Made by a program: the position numbers and the translations under genes
NCBI RefSeq assembly: GCF_021184025.1
Contig: NZ_CP036537.1
Coordinates: 2,232,001-2,296,000 of the forward strand
DNA length: 64,000 nt
Direction: 5' to 3'
DNA from: Rhodopseudomonas boonkerdii
GTDB taxonomy: Bacteria > Pseudomonadota > Alphaproteobacteria > Rhizobiales > Xanthobacteraceae
Notes under the pieces: model-generated
Database searches by the model: none
The model's input: only the letters and a program-made list of their open reading frames with translations
What the model was told of the DNA's origin: nothing
In this document: one piece after another, positions 53,762 to 62,676 of the stretch
How the letters are laid out: each line of letters starts with the position of its first letter
How positions within the stretch are numbered: position 1 is the first letter of the stretch

Positions 53762-54274
53762 ATGACCGCGCGTCCGCCCCGTCCCTCCGCGCAAGAGGGA
53801 ATGTTCTGGAAAACCAAGACGTTGGAAGAAATGTCCGACGCGGAATGGGAGAGCCTGTGCGACGGCTGCGGGCGCTGCTGCCTGAACAAGCTGGAAGACG
53901 AGGATACCGGCCGGATCTACTACACCCACATCTCCTGCAAGCTCCTGGATGCCGGCCTATGTGCCTGCAAGGACTATCCAAATCGCTCCGACCAGGTGCC
54001 CGATTGCGTTCGTTTGACACCGGACAACGTTCGCAGCTTGAGCTGGCTGCCGCTCAGTTGCGGTTACAAGCTCGCCGCTGAAAAGCGCGATCTTTATTGG
54101 TGGCATCCGCTGATTTCCGGCAGTTCCGAGACCGTGCATGAGGCCGGCGTTTCGGTTCGCGGGCGCGTGGTGGCCAGCGAGGAAACCGTGCCGGACGAGG
54201 AGCTCGAGGATCATATCGTGTCGTGGCCCGCGCAATTGCCGCGCAGGGCGAAACTGAAGAAGCGGCCCGCCTAG
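53762..54274 (+). CDS. YcgN-like cysteine-cluster protein
   Basis: 170 residues, UPF0260/YcgN type. The cluster is [20 protein letters not shown], followed by [19 protein letters not shown], so it probably binds zinc or an iron-sulfur cluster. C-terminal half [17 protein letters not shown]. Function is unknown; small size, cytoplasmic. It stands divergent from the PBP gene. ATG at 53762. Confidence 0.92.
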   Translation: MTARPPRPSAQEGMFWKTKTLEEMSDAEWESLCDGCGRCCLNKLEDEDTGRIYYTHISCKLLDAGLCACKDYPNRSDQVPDCVRLTPDNVRSLSWLPLSCGYKLAAEKRDLYWWHPLISGSSETVHEAGVSVRGRVVASEETVPDEELEDHIVSWPAQLPRRAKLKKRPA

Positions 54275-54393
54275 CGCGCAGTGCTGAACCCGCGGAAAGC
54301 TGCCGGATATGGCTTGCTGCCCAACGGCACGGCCTCTATGAGGGGCGCTGGAGCCTCGTCGTACGGGGCCAAGCGAGGCAGCAATCGGTTCGG

Positions 54394-55155
54394 ATGACGG
54401 CAACGCCTAAACTCTCGCTCATCGTCATCACCAAGAACGAGGAAGCCGCGATTGCGCGGTGCCTCGGCTCGGTGTCATTCGCCGACGAGATCATCGTCGT
54501 CGATAGCGGCAGCACCGATGCCACGGTGGATATTGCCAGATCCTTCGGCGCGGAGGTCATCGTCACCACGGACTGGCCGGGCTTCGGGCCGCAGAAGGCG
54601 CGGGCGCTGGAGCGGGCGCGTGGCGAATGGGTGCTGTCACTCGATGCCGATGAGTGGCTGGATGCGGAGGCGGTCACGCCGCTGAAGGCGGCTGTCGCCG
54701 CGGCCGACGCGCCGGCGGCCTACCGCATGTCGCGACGCTCGCGCTTTTGCGGCAGCGTCATCCGCCATAGCGGCTGGTCGCCGGATTATGTCACGCGGCT
54801 GTTCCGGCGCGGGCAGGCGCGGTTCTCCGACGATCTCGTGCATGAGCGCGTGATCGTCGATGGCGAGGTTCGCACCGCGAGCTTCCGCATCGAGCATGAC
54901 AGCATCACCTCGCGCGCCGATGCCGAGGACAAGATCGTCCGTTATTCCACCGCCGCAGCGCAGCAGATGTTTTCGCGCGGCCGACGCGCCGGCGCCATGC
55001 AGGCGCTGCTGCACGGCTCGGCCGCTTTCATCAAGACGTTCGTTCTCCGTGCCGGTTTCCTTGACGGTGCTGCAGGGTGGCATGTCGCCGATTACAATTG
55101 CCGTTACGCCTATGAGAAATGGCGCCGGCTGGCGGAGCTGAGCCGTCACGCCTGA
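54394..55155 (+). CDS. GT2 glycosyltransferase, WaaE/KdtX-like
   Basis: 253 residues. N-terminal GT-A domain with LSLIVITKNEEAAIARCLGS, EIIVVDSGSTDATVDIARSF, and DADEW as the metal motif. The C-terminal part has the SWRWK-like helix region (YACEKWR-like YAYEKWRRLAE) of WaaE-type LPS core transferases. It probably adds a sugar to the LPS inner core. The start at 54394 (MTATPKL) is preferred over 54223, which lies within the preceding gene. Confidence 0.88.
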   Translation: MTATPKLSLIVITKNEEAAIARCLGSVSFADEIIVVDSGSTDATVDIARSFGAEVIVTTDWPGFGPQKARALERARGEWVLSLDADEWLDAEAVTPLKAAVAAADAPAAYRMSRRSRFCGSVIRHSGWSPDYVTRLFRRGQARFSDDLVHERVIVDGEVRTASFRIEHDSITSRADAEDKIVRYSTAAAQQMFSRGRRAGAMQALLHGSAAFIKTFVLRAGFLDGAAGWHVADYNCRYAYEKWRRLAELSRHA

Positions 55156-55309
55156 TCACGCATGCGCGAGCGACCGCCCGCGGCGGGATGCTCCCATGCA
55201 ATGAAACAACTGTCGCGCGCGCCTCGGGAAGCATAGATTTTCGCAGAGATGCCGGCGCGTGCGTTTCTGCGTCGCTGACGGCGCGACTTTTCAGTGCATC
55301 GAAGAGTTC

Positions 55310-56956
55310 ATGAACAAGATCGAACGCCAGTGCCGCGGCTCCGCCGACGGCCAGCCCTTGTCCGACGATAGCTGGTCTGAAGATTTCCGGCCCGACCATC
55401 TCCGGTCCGACGTCCTTCTTGCCGACGACATTGCCGAAGAACTCTCGCGCATTCCCACCGAAGCGATCGACCTTGAACACGCGCCGCCGCCGGTGGCTTC
55501 CGCATCGCTCTCGCCCGCCGAAGTCCGCAGTATCCTGATCAGCCTTCTGATGGCGATGTTCCTGGCGGCGCTCGACCAGACCATCGTCGCGACGGCGTTG
55601 CCGACCATTGGTCGGCAATTCGGCGATGTCTCCAATCTCTCCTGGGTGATAACAGCCTATCTGCTCGCTTCCACCGCGGTGGCGCCGGTGTTCGGCACCC
55701 TGAGCGACATCTATGGCCGCCGTGCCACCATCATCGCGGCGATGGCGATGTTCATGGTCGGCTCCGTGCTGTGCGCGCTGGCACCGAACATGCTGGTGCT
55801 GATCATTGCCCGCGCGCTGCAGGGCCTCGGTGGCGGTGGCATTTTGCCGATCGTGCAGACCATCATCTCCGATGTCGTGTCGCCGCGCGAGCGCGGCCAG
55901 TATCAGGCTTATTTCAGCGGCGTGTGGGTCTCGGCCGGCATCGGCGGCCCGATCCTCGGCGGCATCTTCGCCGAGCATCTGCACTGGTCGATGATCTTCT
56001 GGATCAACATCCCGCTCGGCATCGGCGCGCTCGCGCTCATGCTGCCGAACATGAAGAAGATTCCGGTCTTCCATCGCCGCCGCAAGGTCGACTGGCTTGG
56101 CGGCGTCCTGCTGATGATCTCCGCCGTCGCCTTCATGCTGGCGCTGACCTGGGGCGGCACGCGCTTCTCGTGGCTCTCGCCGACCATCATCGCGCTGCTC
56201 GGCGCTGCCGTCGCCATTGGCTTCGCCTTCGTCTGGCACGCCATGCATACCGATCAGCCGTTCCTGCCGCTGTCCCTGATCGGCGGACGCGTGGTGCCGT
56301 ATGCCATGGCGGCCGGCGGCTGCTGCATGGGCGCGATGCTCGGTCTTACCGTGCATTTGCCGCTGTATTACGAGGTCGTCTATGGTCTCACTGCCGCTGA
56401 GGCCGGACTCGCATTGATCCCGATAGCTGCCGTCTCGGTGCTCGGCGCGCTGATCGCCGGCCGCACCATGGTGAAGGCCGTGCATTACAAGCGCATCGCC
56501 ATCGGCGGCACGTCGGTGGCCGCCGCGATGGGTCTCGCCATCGCGCTGCTGACGCCGCTGCCGCTGTGGCTGCTGCTCACCATGCTCGGTATTCTCTCGG
56601 TAGGCCTCGGCATGATCTTTCCGGTCAGCCTCGTGTCGATTCAGAATGCGGTGCCACGACCGCAGGTCGGCACCGTAACAGGCGCCATGAACTTCTTCCG
56701 CGCGCTGGTGTCGTCATTCACCGTCGCCGCCTTCACCACGGTCCTGCTCATGGCGTTGGGGCCGAATCTCGCGATATCGGGCGAACACGCGCAGGCGACG
56801 CAGGCGATCGCCCGCGAGGAAATGATCACGGCGTTCCGCTATGTGTTTGAGTCCGCGGCGGCGATGCTCGCACTCGCTGCGTTGTTCCTGATATTGATGG
56901 AAGAGCGCCCCCTGGCGGGGCCGGCGAAGCAGGCGGCCAGCGTGGTGTCGGAGTAG
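55310..56956 (+). CDS. DHA2-type multidrug efflux transporter (MFS)
   Basis: 548 residues with 14 predicted transmembrane segments after a polar N-terminal extension of about 75 residues. The motif-C block is GGPILGGIFAEHLHWSMIFWINIP, and motif A is GTLSDIYGRR. DHA2 (EmrB/QacA) proteins export toxic compounds with protons. The long N-terminal cytoplasmic extension (rich in Asp, Glu and Ser) is unusual. The start at 55310 is preferred over 55259. No membrane-fusion partner or repressor is adjacent. Confidence 0.92.
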   Translation: MNKIERQCRGSADGQPLSDDSWSEDFRPDHLRSDVLLADDIAEELSRIPTEAIDLEHAPPPVASASLSPAEVRSILISLLMAMFLAALDQTIVATALPTIGRQFGDVSNLSWVITAYLLASTAVAPVFGTLSDIYGRRATIIAAMAMFMVGSVLCALAPNMLVLIIARALQGLGGGGILPIVQTIISDVVSPRERGQYQAYFSGVWVSAGIGGPILGGIFAEHLHWSMIFWINIPLGIGALALMLPNMKKIPVFHRRRKVDWLGGVLLMISAVAFMLALTWGGTRFSWLSPTIIALLGAAVAIGFAFVWHAMHTDQPFLPLSLIGGRVVPYAMAAGGCCMGAMLGLTVHLPLYYEVVYGLTAAEAGLALIPIAAVSVLGALIAGRTMVKAVHYKRIAIGGTSVAAAMGLAIALLTPLPLWLLLTMLGILSVGLGMIFPVSLVSIQNAVPRPQVGTVTGAMNFFRALVSSFTVAAFTTVLLMALGPNLAISGEHAQATQAIAREEMITAFRYVFESAAAMLALAALFLILMEERPLAGPAKQAASVVSE

Positions 56957-57111
56957 ACGGAGATCGCGCATCGCATTTGCAGATAGTTACCGCACGATTA
57001 ATTCATAATTGACGCTGTTTGGGAACTTCACTGCAACTTCTCGCAGCTAGGGTGACGGTCATTGCCAGGCACGGTGACGGAAGAAATCCGCACCGGATTG
57101 AGGAGGCCGAA

Positions 57112-57276
57112 GTGCTGCGTTTGATTTCGACATTTGCAAAAGACGAGTCCGGTGCGACCGCCATCGAATACGCGCTGATCGCCTGTGGCATCAGCCTCGC
57201 GATTATTGCTGCCGTGCAGGGGCTCGGCACGACGCTCAATGGCCGTTACGCTGACGTCAACGCGTCACTGAAATAG
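57112..57276 (+). CDS. Flp/Fap-type pilin subunit
   Basis: 54 residues. GTG start with GAGGAGG 5 bases upstream. The prepilin leader ends before GATAIEYALIACGISLAIIAA, the type IVb pilin signature with Glu at position 5 of the mature helix; the helix is followed by a short polar tail. Processed by a prepilin peptidase and assembled by a Tad system elsewhere. It has a tight ribosome site, so the longer frame from 57019 is rejected. Tad genes are not in the window. Confidence 0.9.
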   Translation: MLRLISTFAKDESGATAIEYALIACGISLAIIAAVQGLGTTLNGRYADVNASLK

Positions 57277-57416
57277 GACGGGCGACGGCGGCCCGATCCT
57301 CGTCCGCGGCGTCGGCTTGCCCGAACGCAATATCGTGAAGGTTCTGTCCGACGCGACGATGCGGCCTATATGTAGCTGCGCGGCATTCGCCGCGCATTTT
57401 CATATGAGGCATATCG

Positions 57417-57689
57417 ATGACCCTCTATTTGCGATGGGCTGCGTCCGCCGGGCTGGCCGCTTTCCTGTTTATCGTTGCGGCGCCGACGCCGTCTCCTGCG
57501 GCCGGCGCGCAATATTGTATTGCTCAAAGCAGCGCCAATGGCCCGGCCGCCTATGTCGGCAACTGCATCTATTCCGATTATCAGCAGTGCGTCGCTGCCG
57601 CGGTCGGAACGCGCGGCAATTGCGTGGGCAATGTCGAATATCGCGGCGGTGCCGATGCGGCGCCGGCGCGTCCGCGTCGCGGGCGCTGA
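57417..57689 (+). CDS. Small secreted DUF3551 protein (first of two)
   Basis: 90 residues. Signal peptide (residues 1-29, ending SPAAG), then the four-Cys DUF3551 pattern: QYCIAQSS, NCIYSDYQQCVAAAVGTRGN and a final Cys in NCVG. The C-terminus is Arg/Pro-rich. DUF3551 proteins are small exported proteins abundant in Bradyrhizobium relatives, function unknown. The neighbour downstream is a paralogue. Confidence 0.85.
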   Translation: MTLYLRWAASAGLAAFLFIVAAPTPSPAAGAQYCIAQSSANGPAAYVGNCIYSDYQQCVAAAVGTRGNCVGNVEYRGGADAAPARPRRGR

Positions 57690-57703
57690 CCGGAGCGCTT
57701 CAC

Positions 57704-57997
57704 ATGAATACGCGTCGTGTATCGCTCCTCGCTGTCGCCATGCTGGCAGTATGCCTTGCCGATGGTGCGGCCGAAGCCCGGCCGGCACGATCGGTGGGAT
57801 CCGCCATTCCGCCATTTTGCGTGCTCACCGGCGGCCCCCGTGGCCCCGGAAGCCTGCCGCAGATCTGCCGGTTCTTCGATTATCGGCAATGCCTGCAGGC
57901 GGCAGCGGAGCTGCGCGGCAATTGCGTGGTGAACGTGGACTATCCCGGCAAGATCACCAGCGCCCCCGGCGCGGCCTGGTCGCAACCGGAGCGGTGA
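57704..57997 (+). CDS. Small secreted DUF3551 protein (second of two)
   Basis: 97 residues. Signal peptide (residues 1-26, AEA region), then PFCVLTGGPRGPGSLPQICRFFDYRQCLQAAAELRGNC, with the same four-Cys pattern as the previous gene. A GGAG site lies 8 bases before ATG 57704. The pair, 14 bases apart, arose by tandem duplication and is probably co-transcribed. Confidence 0.85.
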   Translation: MNTRRVSLLAVAMLAVCLADGAAEARPARSVGSAIPPFCVLTGGPRGPGSLPQICRFFDYRQCLQAAAELRGNCVVNVDYPGKITSAPGAAWSQPER

Positions 57998-58191
57998 GGC
58001 AACCTCCTGAGCGCGCAGCCGAATCCGCTGGATGCAAGATTTATTTCCGATCTAAGATTTTATGCCTTGACAGCGTCGCGCTGCCCGGATAGGTTTACGG
58101 CATGCTCCACAAGTGGGTTTCGAGACGGTCGCCTTAGCGGCAGCGTCGCGAACCGGCGGAGTTCTCCCTCGTTTCGATAGCACCTGTTACC
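57998..58191. other. Intergenic region upstream of the EcfG promoter
   Basis: No gene is seen. The stretch 58118-58155 (ggtttcgagacggtcgcctt then agcggcagcgtcgcgaacc) resembles a decayed fragment of repeat family 1. The rest has no recognisable structure. Confidence 0.35.
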
Positions 58192-58216
58192 GGAACATCA
58201 CCTTCCATGGTGCGTT
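58192..58216 (+). promoter_or_regulatory. Consensus EcfG (general stress sigma factor) promoter
   Basis: GGAAC at 58192-58196 and CGTT at 58213-58216 are separated by 16 bases, the alphaproteobacterial EcfG promoter pattern. Transcription should begin near 58222 and read two hairpins before the small membrane protein gene. Confidence 0.6.
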
Positions 58217-58254
58217 GCGTTTGGGCAAGGCGCCGGTGCGTGCCTATTTCACGA

Positions 58255-58293
58255 GGTGCCGAAAGGCACCCGGGCGAGGTGTGACGTCGCCCG
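58255..58293 (+). other. Two tandem leader hairpins
   Basis: ggtgcc-gaaa-ggcacc (58255-58270) and cgggcga-N9-tcgcccg (58271-58293) lie back to back, 17 bases before the start codon of the small membrane protein and about 35 bases after the predicted EcfG start. They are likely to fold in the mRNA leader. Confidence 0.6.
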
Positions 58294-58310
58294 AGCAGAG
58301 CGAGGACGCC

Positions 58311-58463
58311 ATGGCAACGAAGCAGAATGGACAGATCGTCGAAACCCCGACCGAGGCTCGCCAGGCCGAGCCGGGGCCGTCGGTGCTCGCGTTGCTGTCG
58401 ATCAGCATCGGTCTGGCCGTGATCATCCTGGCGATCGTGTGGTTCGTGTTTTTCCGGACGTAA
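58311..58463 (+). CDS. 50-residue single-helix membrane protein
   Basis: MATKQNGQIVETPTEARQAE at the start is polar; residues 24-48 form one transmembrane helix ending WFVFFRT. GAGGA precedes ATG 58311. It has an EcfG promoter and structured leader, so it is probably a general-stress membrane peptide. The frame extends back to 58113 but no ribosome site supports that. Function unknown. Confidence 0.75.
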   Translation: MATKQNGQIVETPTEARQAEPGPSVLALLSISIGLAVIILAIVWFVFFRT

Positions 58464-58504
58464 ACCCGATCAATCCAAGGTGAATGTCAGCAGGGGAGTC
58501 CATT

Positions 58505-59164
58505 ATGGCCAGGACATCGAAAGCCCGCCCGGCAGAGAAGCCGGCGCGGGCTTCTTCTTTGGATGGTGACGCGATCGAGGGGGACGATGCGGAGGCCCGC
58601 AGGCTCGCCGGCATCGCGCTGCGCAAGAAGACCGTCGCCGCCACCATGGTCTATGCCGGGCTCGGATTGCGGGCGAGCGACCGGGCGCTCAAGCTCGCAG
58701 CCAAAAAGCCGGCAGCCAGAAAGCCGGCGGCGAGCAAGACGCCTGCCGCGACGCCGTCCGCAAAGACACCGCGCGCCGCGGCATCGCTGAGGCCCGCCGC
58801 ACGCAAGCGGCTGCGAACGCATTCGCAGTTCATCCAGCGCATCGCCGATACGATCGCCGGCCAGCTCGACCAGATCGACGCCATCACCCGCGCGCCCGGC
58901 CGCAGCGAGACCGGACCCAGCGAGGCCGAACGCCATGCGCGCACGGTGGCGGCGCTGGCGCGCGTGGCGGCGGAACTGCGCAAGGAGCGGGAAGCCGACC
59001 GGAGACGTGCAGATGATGACCACCGATCCGCCGATTCCGATCGGCCGCGCGACCTGGACGAACTCCGTGAAAGGCTTTCTCGCCGTCTGGAAGCGCGGCT
59101 CGGACGCGGATCGGCTGTTCCTGTGGGAGACGATGCAGCCGTCGGAACTCGACTTCCTGATTGA
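58505..59164 (+). CDS. GTA-type small terminase-like protein
   Basis: 219 residues. Ala/Lys-rich N-terminal half with repeated KKPAARKPAA segments, then a helical region (TVAALARVAAELRKEREADRRR). It directly precedes and overlaps the terminase large subunit by 152 bases, the place of ORFg1 (the TerS-like small terminase) in Rhodobacter-type gene transfer agent clusters. The Lys/Ala-rich linker suggests DNA contact. The start at 58505 has GGGGAG upstream. Confidence 0.65.
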   Translation: MARTSKARPAEKPARASSLDGDAIEGDDAEARRLAGIALRKKTVAATMVYAGLGLRASDRALKLAAKKPAARKPAASKTPAATPSAKTPRAAASLRPAARKRLRTHSQFIQRIADTIAGQLDQIDAITRAPGRSETGPSEAERHARTVAALARVAAELRKEREADRRRADDDHRSADSDRPRDLDELRERLSRRLEARLGRGSAVPVGDDAAVGTRLPD

Positions 59165-60407
59165 AGACTGCTGGCCGGTCTTCGCGCATCCGCATCAGGT
59201 GCCGCCGGTCGGCGCGCCGAATGGCGAACCATGGCTGACCTGGCTGCTGATCGGTGGACGCGGCGCGGGCAAGACACGCGCCGGCGCCGAATGGGTGCGC
59301 GCGCAGGCGCTGGGCCGGCCGCCCTTCGCCGAGCGCGCGACCGGCCGCATCGCGCTGGTGGGCGAGACCGAGCACGATGTGCGTGAAGTCATGATCGAGG
59401 GCGTGTCGGGTATTCTCGGCGTGCATCCGCGCGGCGAACGGCCGGTATGGTCGCCATCGCGCAGACGGCTGCAATGGGAGAACGGGGCGATCGCCGAGGT
59501 GTTCTCCGCGGAAGATCCCGAAAGCCTGCGTGGACCGCAATTCCATTGTGCATGGCTGGACGAGATGGCGAAGTGGCGGCAGGCCGAGGCGGCCTTCGAC
59601 ATGCTGCAATTCGGACTGCGGCTCGGGCAGCATCCACGGCAGTTGATCACCACCACGGCACGGCCGACCGCACTGCTCAAGCGCCTGCTCGCCGATCCCT
59701 CCACCGCGGTGACGCGGGCAGGGACCGCGGCGAATGCGTTTCATCTCGCACCGACCTTCCTGCGCCATGTGCTGGCGCGCTATGCCGGCACGCGGCTCGG
59801 GCGGCAGGAGCTGAACGGCGACATCATCGACGACCGGCCGGATGCGCTGTGGTCGCGCGCCATGCTGGAGCAGTGCCGCGTGGATGCGGCGCCCTGTCTG
59901 CAGCGCATCGTGGTCGCCGTCGATCCGCCGGCGACATCGACGAAGCGCGCGGATGCCTGCGGCATCGTGGCGGCGGGGCTGAGCGAGAACGGCACCGTCT
60001 ATGTGCTCGCCGACGACAGCGTGCATGGCGCCACGCCGACCATGTGGGCCAGCAAGGCGATTGCATTGTGGCGGCGGCTCGAGGCGGATGCGCTGGTGGT
60101 CGAGGTCAATCAGGGCGGCGACATGGTGCGGACTGTCATCAACGAGATCGATGCGGGCGTGGCGGTGACACCGGTGCGCGCCACGCGCGGCAAATGGCTG
60201 CGCGCCGAGCCGGTCGCCGCGCTCTATGAGCAGGGCCGCGTCCGCCATGTCGGCGCGTTCGCCGCGCTGGAAGACGAGATGTGCGATTTCGCGAGTTCGG
60301 GATTGTCGAACGGCAAATCGCCGGACCGGCTGGATGCACTGGTCTGGGCCGTGTCCTCCCTCGCGCTCGGACGGCGCGGCGACGGGCCTCGGATCAGGAC
60401 GCTGTAG
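59013..60407 (+). CDS. GTA-type terminase large subunit
   Basis: 464 residues, packaging motor of a phage-like gene transfer agent. ATPase domain: Walker A in LLIGGRGAGKTRAGAEWVRA and Walker B in CAWLDEM. The C-terminal nuclease domain has VVAVDPPATSTKRADACGIV and the acidic DRLDALVWA. The start at 59013 (MMTTDPP) has GGAG 8 bases upstream. It corresponds to ORFg2 of the Rhodobacter GTA. Followed by a palindromic repeat and the portal gene. Confidence 0.92.
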   Translation: MMTTDPPIPIGRATWTNSVKGFLAVWKRGSDADRLFLWETMQPSELDFLIEDCWPVFAHPHQVPPVGAPNGEPWLTWLLIGGRGAGKTRAGAEWVRAQALGRPPFAERATGRIALVGETEHDVREVMIEGVSGILGVHPRGERPVWSPSRRRLQWENGAIAEVFSAEDPESLRGPQFHCAWLDEMAKWRQAEAAFDMLQFGLRLGQHPRQLITTTARPTALLKRLLADPSTAVTRAGTAANAFHLAPTFLRHVLARYAGTRLGRQELNGDIIDDRPDALWSRAMLEQCRVDAAPCLQRIVVAVDPPATSTKRADACGIVAAGLSENGTVYVLADDSVHGATPTMWASKAIALWRRLEADALVVEVNQGGDMVRTVINEIDAGVAVTPVRATRGKWLRAEPVAALYEQGRVRHVGAFAALEDEMCDFASSGLSNGKSPDRLDALVWAVSSLALGRRGDGPRIRTL

Positions 60408-60409
60408 TT

Positions 60410-60519
60410 CTTGTCCCGGGCGCGATGCAGCGCATTTGCGCTGCCTCGCAGAACCGGGACCGTATCAAACTCCAGAGCTTCGTGCGGTCCCGGCTCTGCG
60501 GGGCCGCGTCCGGGACAAG
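60410..60519. repeat. Palindromic intergenic repeat, family 2, in GTA cluster
   Basis: Bounded by cttgtcccgggcgcg and cgcgtccgggacaag, with inner ggaccgtatcaaactccaga and cggtcccggctctgcgg blocks. It fills the gap between the terminase and portal genes. Confidence 0.9.
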
Positions 60520-60533
60520 GCAAGGATAGACTC

Positions 60534-61709
60534 ATGTTCGAACGCCTGAAAGCCTATCTCGCGGCGCCGGAGACCAAGGCGTCGCGCACGGCAAAATTGC
60601 TCGCGTTGCAATATGAAGGCCGCGCGCGCTGGACGGCGAAGGATTACGCCTCGCTGGCGCGCGAGGGCTACATCGCCAATGCCATCGTGCATCGCGCCGT
60701 GCGGCTGATCGCCGACAACGCGGCGGCGTGCCGCCTCATCGTGTTCGACGGCGCCGAGGAGAGCGAGGCGCATCCGCTCGCGCAGCTGCTGGCGCGGCCC
60801 AATCCGCGGCAGGACGGCAGCGTGTTCTTTGAGACGCTGTATGCCCATCTCCTGCTCGCCGGCAACGCCTATATCGAGGCGGTGACGCTGGATGAGCGCG
60901 TGCGCGAGCTTCATGCGCTGAGGCCGGATCGCATGAAGCTGCTCGCCGGCAGCGATGGCTGGGCCGAGGCTTACGAATACAGCGTGAGCGGCCGCAGCCT
61001 GCGCTTCGACCAGGCCGCGGCGCGTGTGCCGCCGATCCTGCATCTGACCTTCTTCCATCCGCTCGACGATCACTACGGTCTGGCGCCGATCGATGCGGCG
61101 GCGACGGCGCTGGACACGCACAACGCCTCGACGAAATGGAACAAGGCGCTGCTGGACAATGCGGCGCGGCCGTCCGGCGCGCTGGTCTATGCCGGGCCGG
61201 ACAGCGCCGTGCTGTCGGACACGCAGTTCGACAGGCTCAAGCACGAGCTGGAGACCAATTATCAGGGCGCGGCGAATGCCGGCCGGCCGCTGCTGCTGGA
61301 AGGCGGCCTCGACTGGAAGCCGATGGCGCTGACGCCGAAGGACATGGATTTCCTCGAGGCCCGCCACACCGCCGCACGCGAGATCGCGCTGGCCTTCGGC
61401 GTGCCGCCGATGCTGCTCGGCATTCCCGGCGACAACACCTTTGCGAATTTCGCCGAAGCCAATCGCAGCTTCTTCCGCCAGACCGTGCTGCCGCTCGCCG
61501 CACGCACCGGCCACGCGCTGGCGCAGTGGCTGGCCGGCGAATATGGCGAGACCATCCGCGTCGAAATCGACACCGACCGCATCGACGCCCTGGCGGGCGA
61601 CCGCGTCGCGCTGTGGGAGCGCGTCAACGCCGCGAATTTCCTGACGCTGAACGAGAAACGCGAAGCGGTGGGCTACGCGCCGGTGGAGGGCGGGGACCGG
61701 TTGGGATAG
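60534..61709 (+). CDS. GTA/HK97-type phage portal protein
   Basis: 391 residues. Landmarks of HK97-type portals: NAIVHRAVRLIADNAAACRL, HPLAQLLARPNPRQDGSVFFET, LHALRPDRMKLL, and PPMLLGIPGDNTFANFAEANRSFFRQTVLPL near the C-terminus. It forms the dodecameric portal at one vertex of the capsid. The start at 60534 has AAGGA upstream; the frame to 60411 crosses the repeat. Corresponds to ORFg3 of the Rhodobacter GTA. Confidence 0.94.
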   Translation: MFERLKAYLAAPETKASRTAKLLALQYEGRARWTAKDYASLAREGYIANAIVHRAVRLIADNAAACRLIVFDGAEESEAHPLAQLLARPNPRQDGSVFFETLYAHLLLAGNAYIEAVTLDERVRELHALRPDRMKLLAGSDGWAEAYEYSVSGRSLRFDQAAARVPPILHLTFFHPLDDHYGLAPIDAAATALDTHNASTKWNKALLDNAARPSGALVYAGPDSAVLSDTQFDRLKHELETNYQGAANAGRPLLLEGGLDWKPMALTPKDMDFLEARHTAAREIALAFGVPPMLLGIPGDNTFANFAEANRSFFRQTVLPLAARTGHALAQWLAGEYGETIRVEIDTDRIDALAGDRVALWERVNAANFLTLNEKREAVGYAPVEGGDRLG

Positions 61710-61720
61710 AGTGATAGAAC

Positions 61721-61882
61721 CGTGTCCCGGGCGCGCTGCAGCGCAGGCGATGCGGCGCATCGCCGACAACGCTGCTGCGCAGAACCGGGACCGTGTAAAG
61801 CTCGGCGTTGCAAAGCTCGGCGTTTGTTGCGGTCCCGGCTCTGCGAAGCGGCATCAGCATGCCGCATCGCGTCCGGGACACG
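61721..61882. repeat. Palindromic intergenic repeat, family 2, long copy in GTA cluster
   Basis: Bounded by cgtgtcccgggcgcg and cgcgtccgggacacg. Longer than the other copies because of an inner duplication (aagctcggcgttgc appears twice). It separates the portal gene from the phosphatase. Confidence 0.88.
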
Positions 61883-61918
61883 ATGTCATCAAAGCGGAAA
61901 TTGCTTGAGGTTCGCCGG

Positions 61919-62575
61919 ATGCCGCTGACTTACGTCATTCCCGATCTGCACGGCCGCAGCGATCTGCTGGATCGCGCGCTGGCGCGGATCGATGCGCATG
62001 CGGCGGGGAATGCGCTGACGCTGGTGGTGCTCGGCGATTACGTGGACAAGGGGCCGGATTCGCGCGGGGTGATCGCGCGGCTGCGGGCAGCGATGCCGCC
62101 GCTGTGGCGCACCGCGATGCTGAAGGGCAATCACGATGCGCTGATGGCGGCGGCGCTGCGCGGCGACATCGCCATGGATGACTGGATGGCGAAAGGCGGC
62201 GACACCGCGCTCGCATCCTATGGCGGCGATGCCGCCGAGGTGCCGGTGCATGACATCGCCTGGCTCGACGGCCGGCCGTTGTTCTATGAGGATACGCATC
62301 GGGTCTATGTGCATGCCGGCGTCGATCCCCTGTTGCCGCTGCGCCAGCAGGAGGCATCGGTGCTGCTGACCAAGCGCTATGCCGATGACGACGACAGCGG
62401 GCTTGGCGGCAAGCATGTGGTGCATGGCCATGACCGCCGTCGCGACGGGCCGCTGCTGCTGGCCCATCGCAGCAATCTCGACACCAGCGCATGGACCACC
62501 GGGCGGCTGGTGATCGGCGTGTTCGACGACGAGGTGCCGGGCGGCCCGGCGGAGCTGATCGCGGTCACGCCGTAA
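61919..62575 (+). CDS. PPP-type metallophosphatase within GTA cluster
   Basis: 218 residues. PPP-family motifs are intact: PDLHGRSDLL (GDxHG-like), GDYVDKGPDS and KGNHDALM; the final metal His is in VVHGHDRR. It is a small serine/threonine phosphatase or a diadenosine tetraphosphatase-like enzyme, as also carried by phages. The start at 61919 has GAGG upstream. It sits between portal and the small membrane protein, a place where the Rhodobacter GTA has no phosphatase. Confidence 0.85.
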   Translation: MPLTYVIPDLHGRSDLLDRALARIDAHAAGNALTLVVLGDYVDKGPDSRGVIARLRAAMPPLWRTAMLKGNHDALMAAALRGDIAMDDWMAKGGDTALASYGGDAAEVPVHDIAWLDGRPLFYEDTHRVYVHAGVDPLLPLRQQEASVLLTKRYADDDDSGLGGKHVVHGHDRRRDGPLLLAHRSNLDTSAWTTGRLVIGVFDDEVPGGPAELIAVTP

Positions 62576-62676
62576 CGACGACGCGACGCTGCGGCTGATG
62601 CCGTGTCTCTTCTCACATCCGGACTGTGCATGCGCTGCCCCGCAGGGGGCGGTGTGCCTGCAGCTGCGTGAATGCC

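Noticed and set aside
55031..56485. 484-codon open frame on the minus strand
   Set aside because: Antisense to the DHA2 transporter; composition is low-complexity and without motifs.
58118..58160. tRNA-like fold near ggtttcgag...gcgaacc
   Set aside because: The stems do not form a cloverleaf and no T-loop GTTCGAATC pattern is present; it looks like a degraded family 1 repeat.
58884..61769. Two long minus-strand frames across the GTA terminase and portal genes
   Set aside because: The genes on the plus strand have clear family motifs; the minus frames do not and have no ribosome sites.
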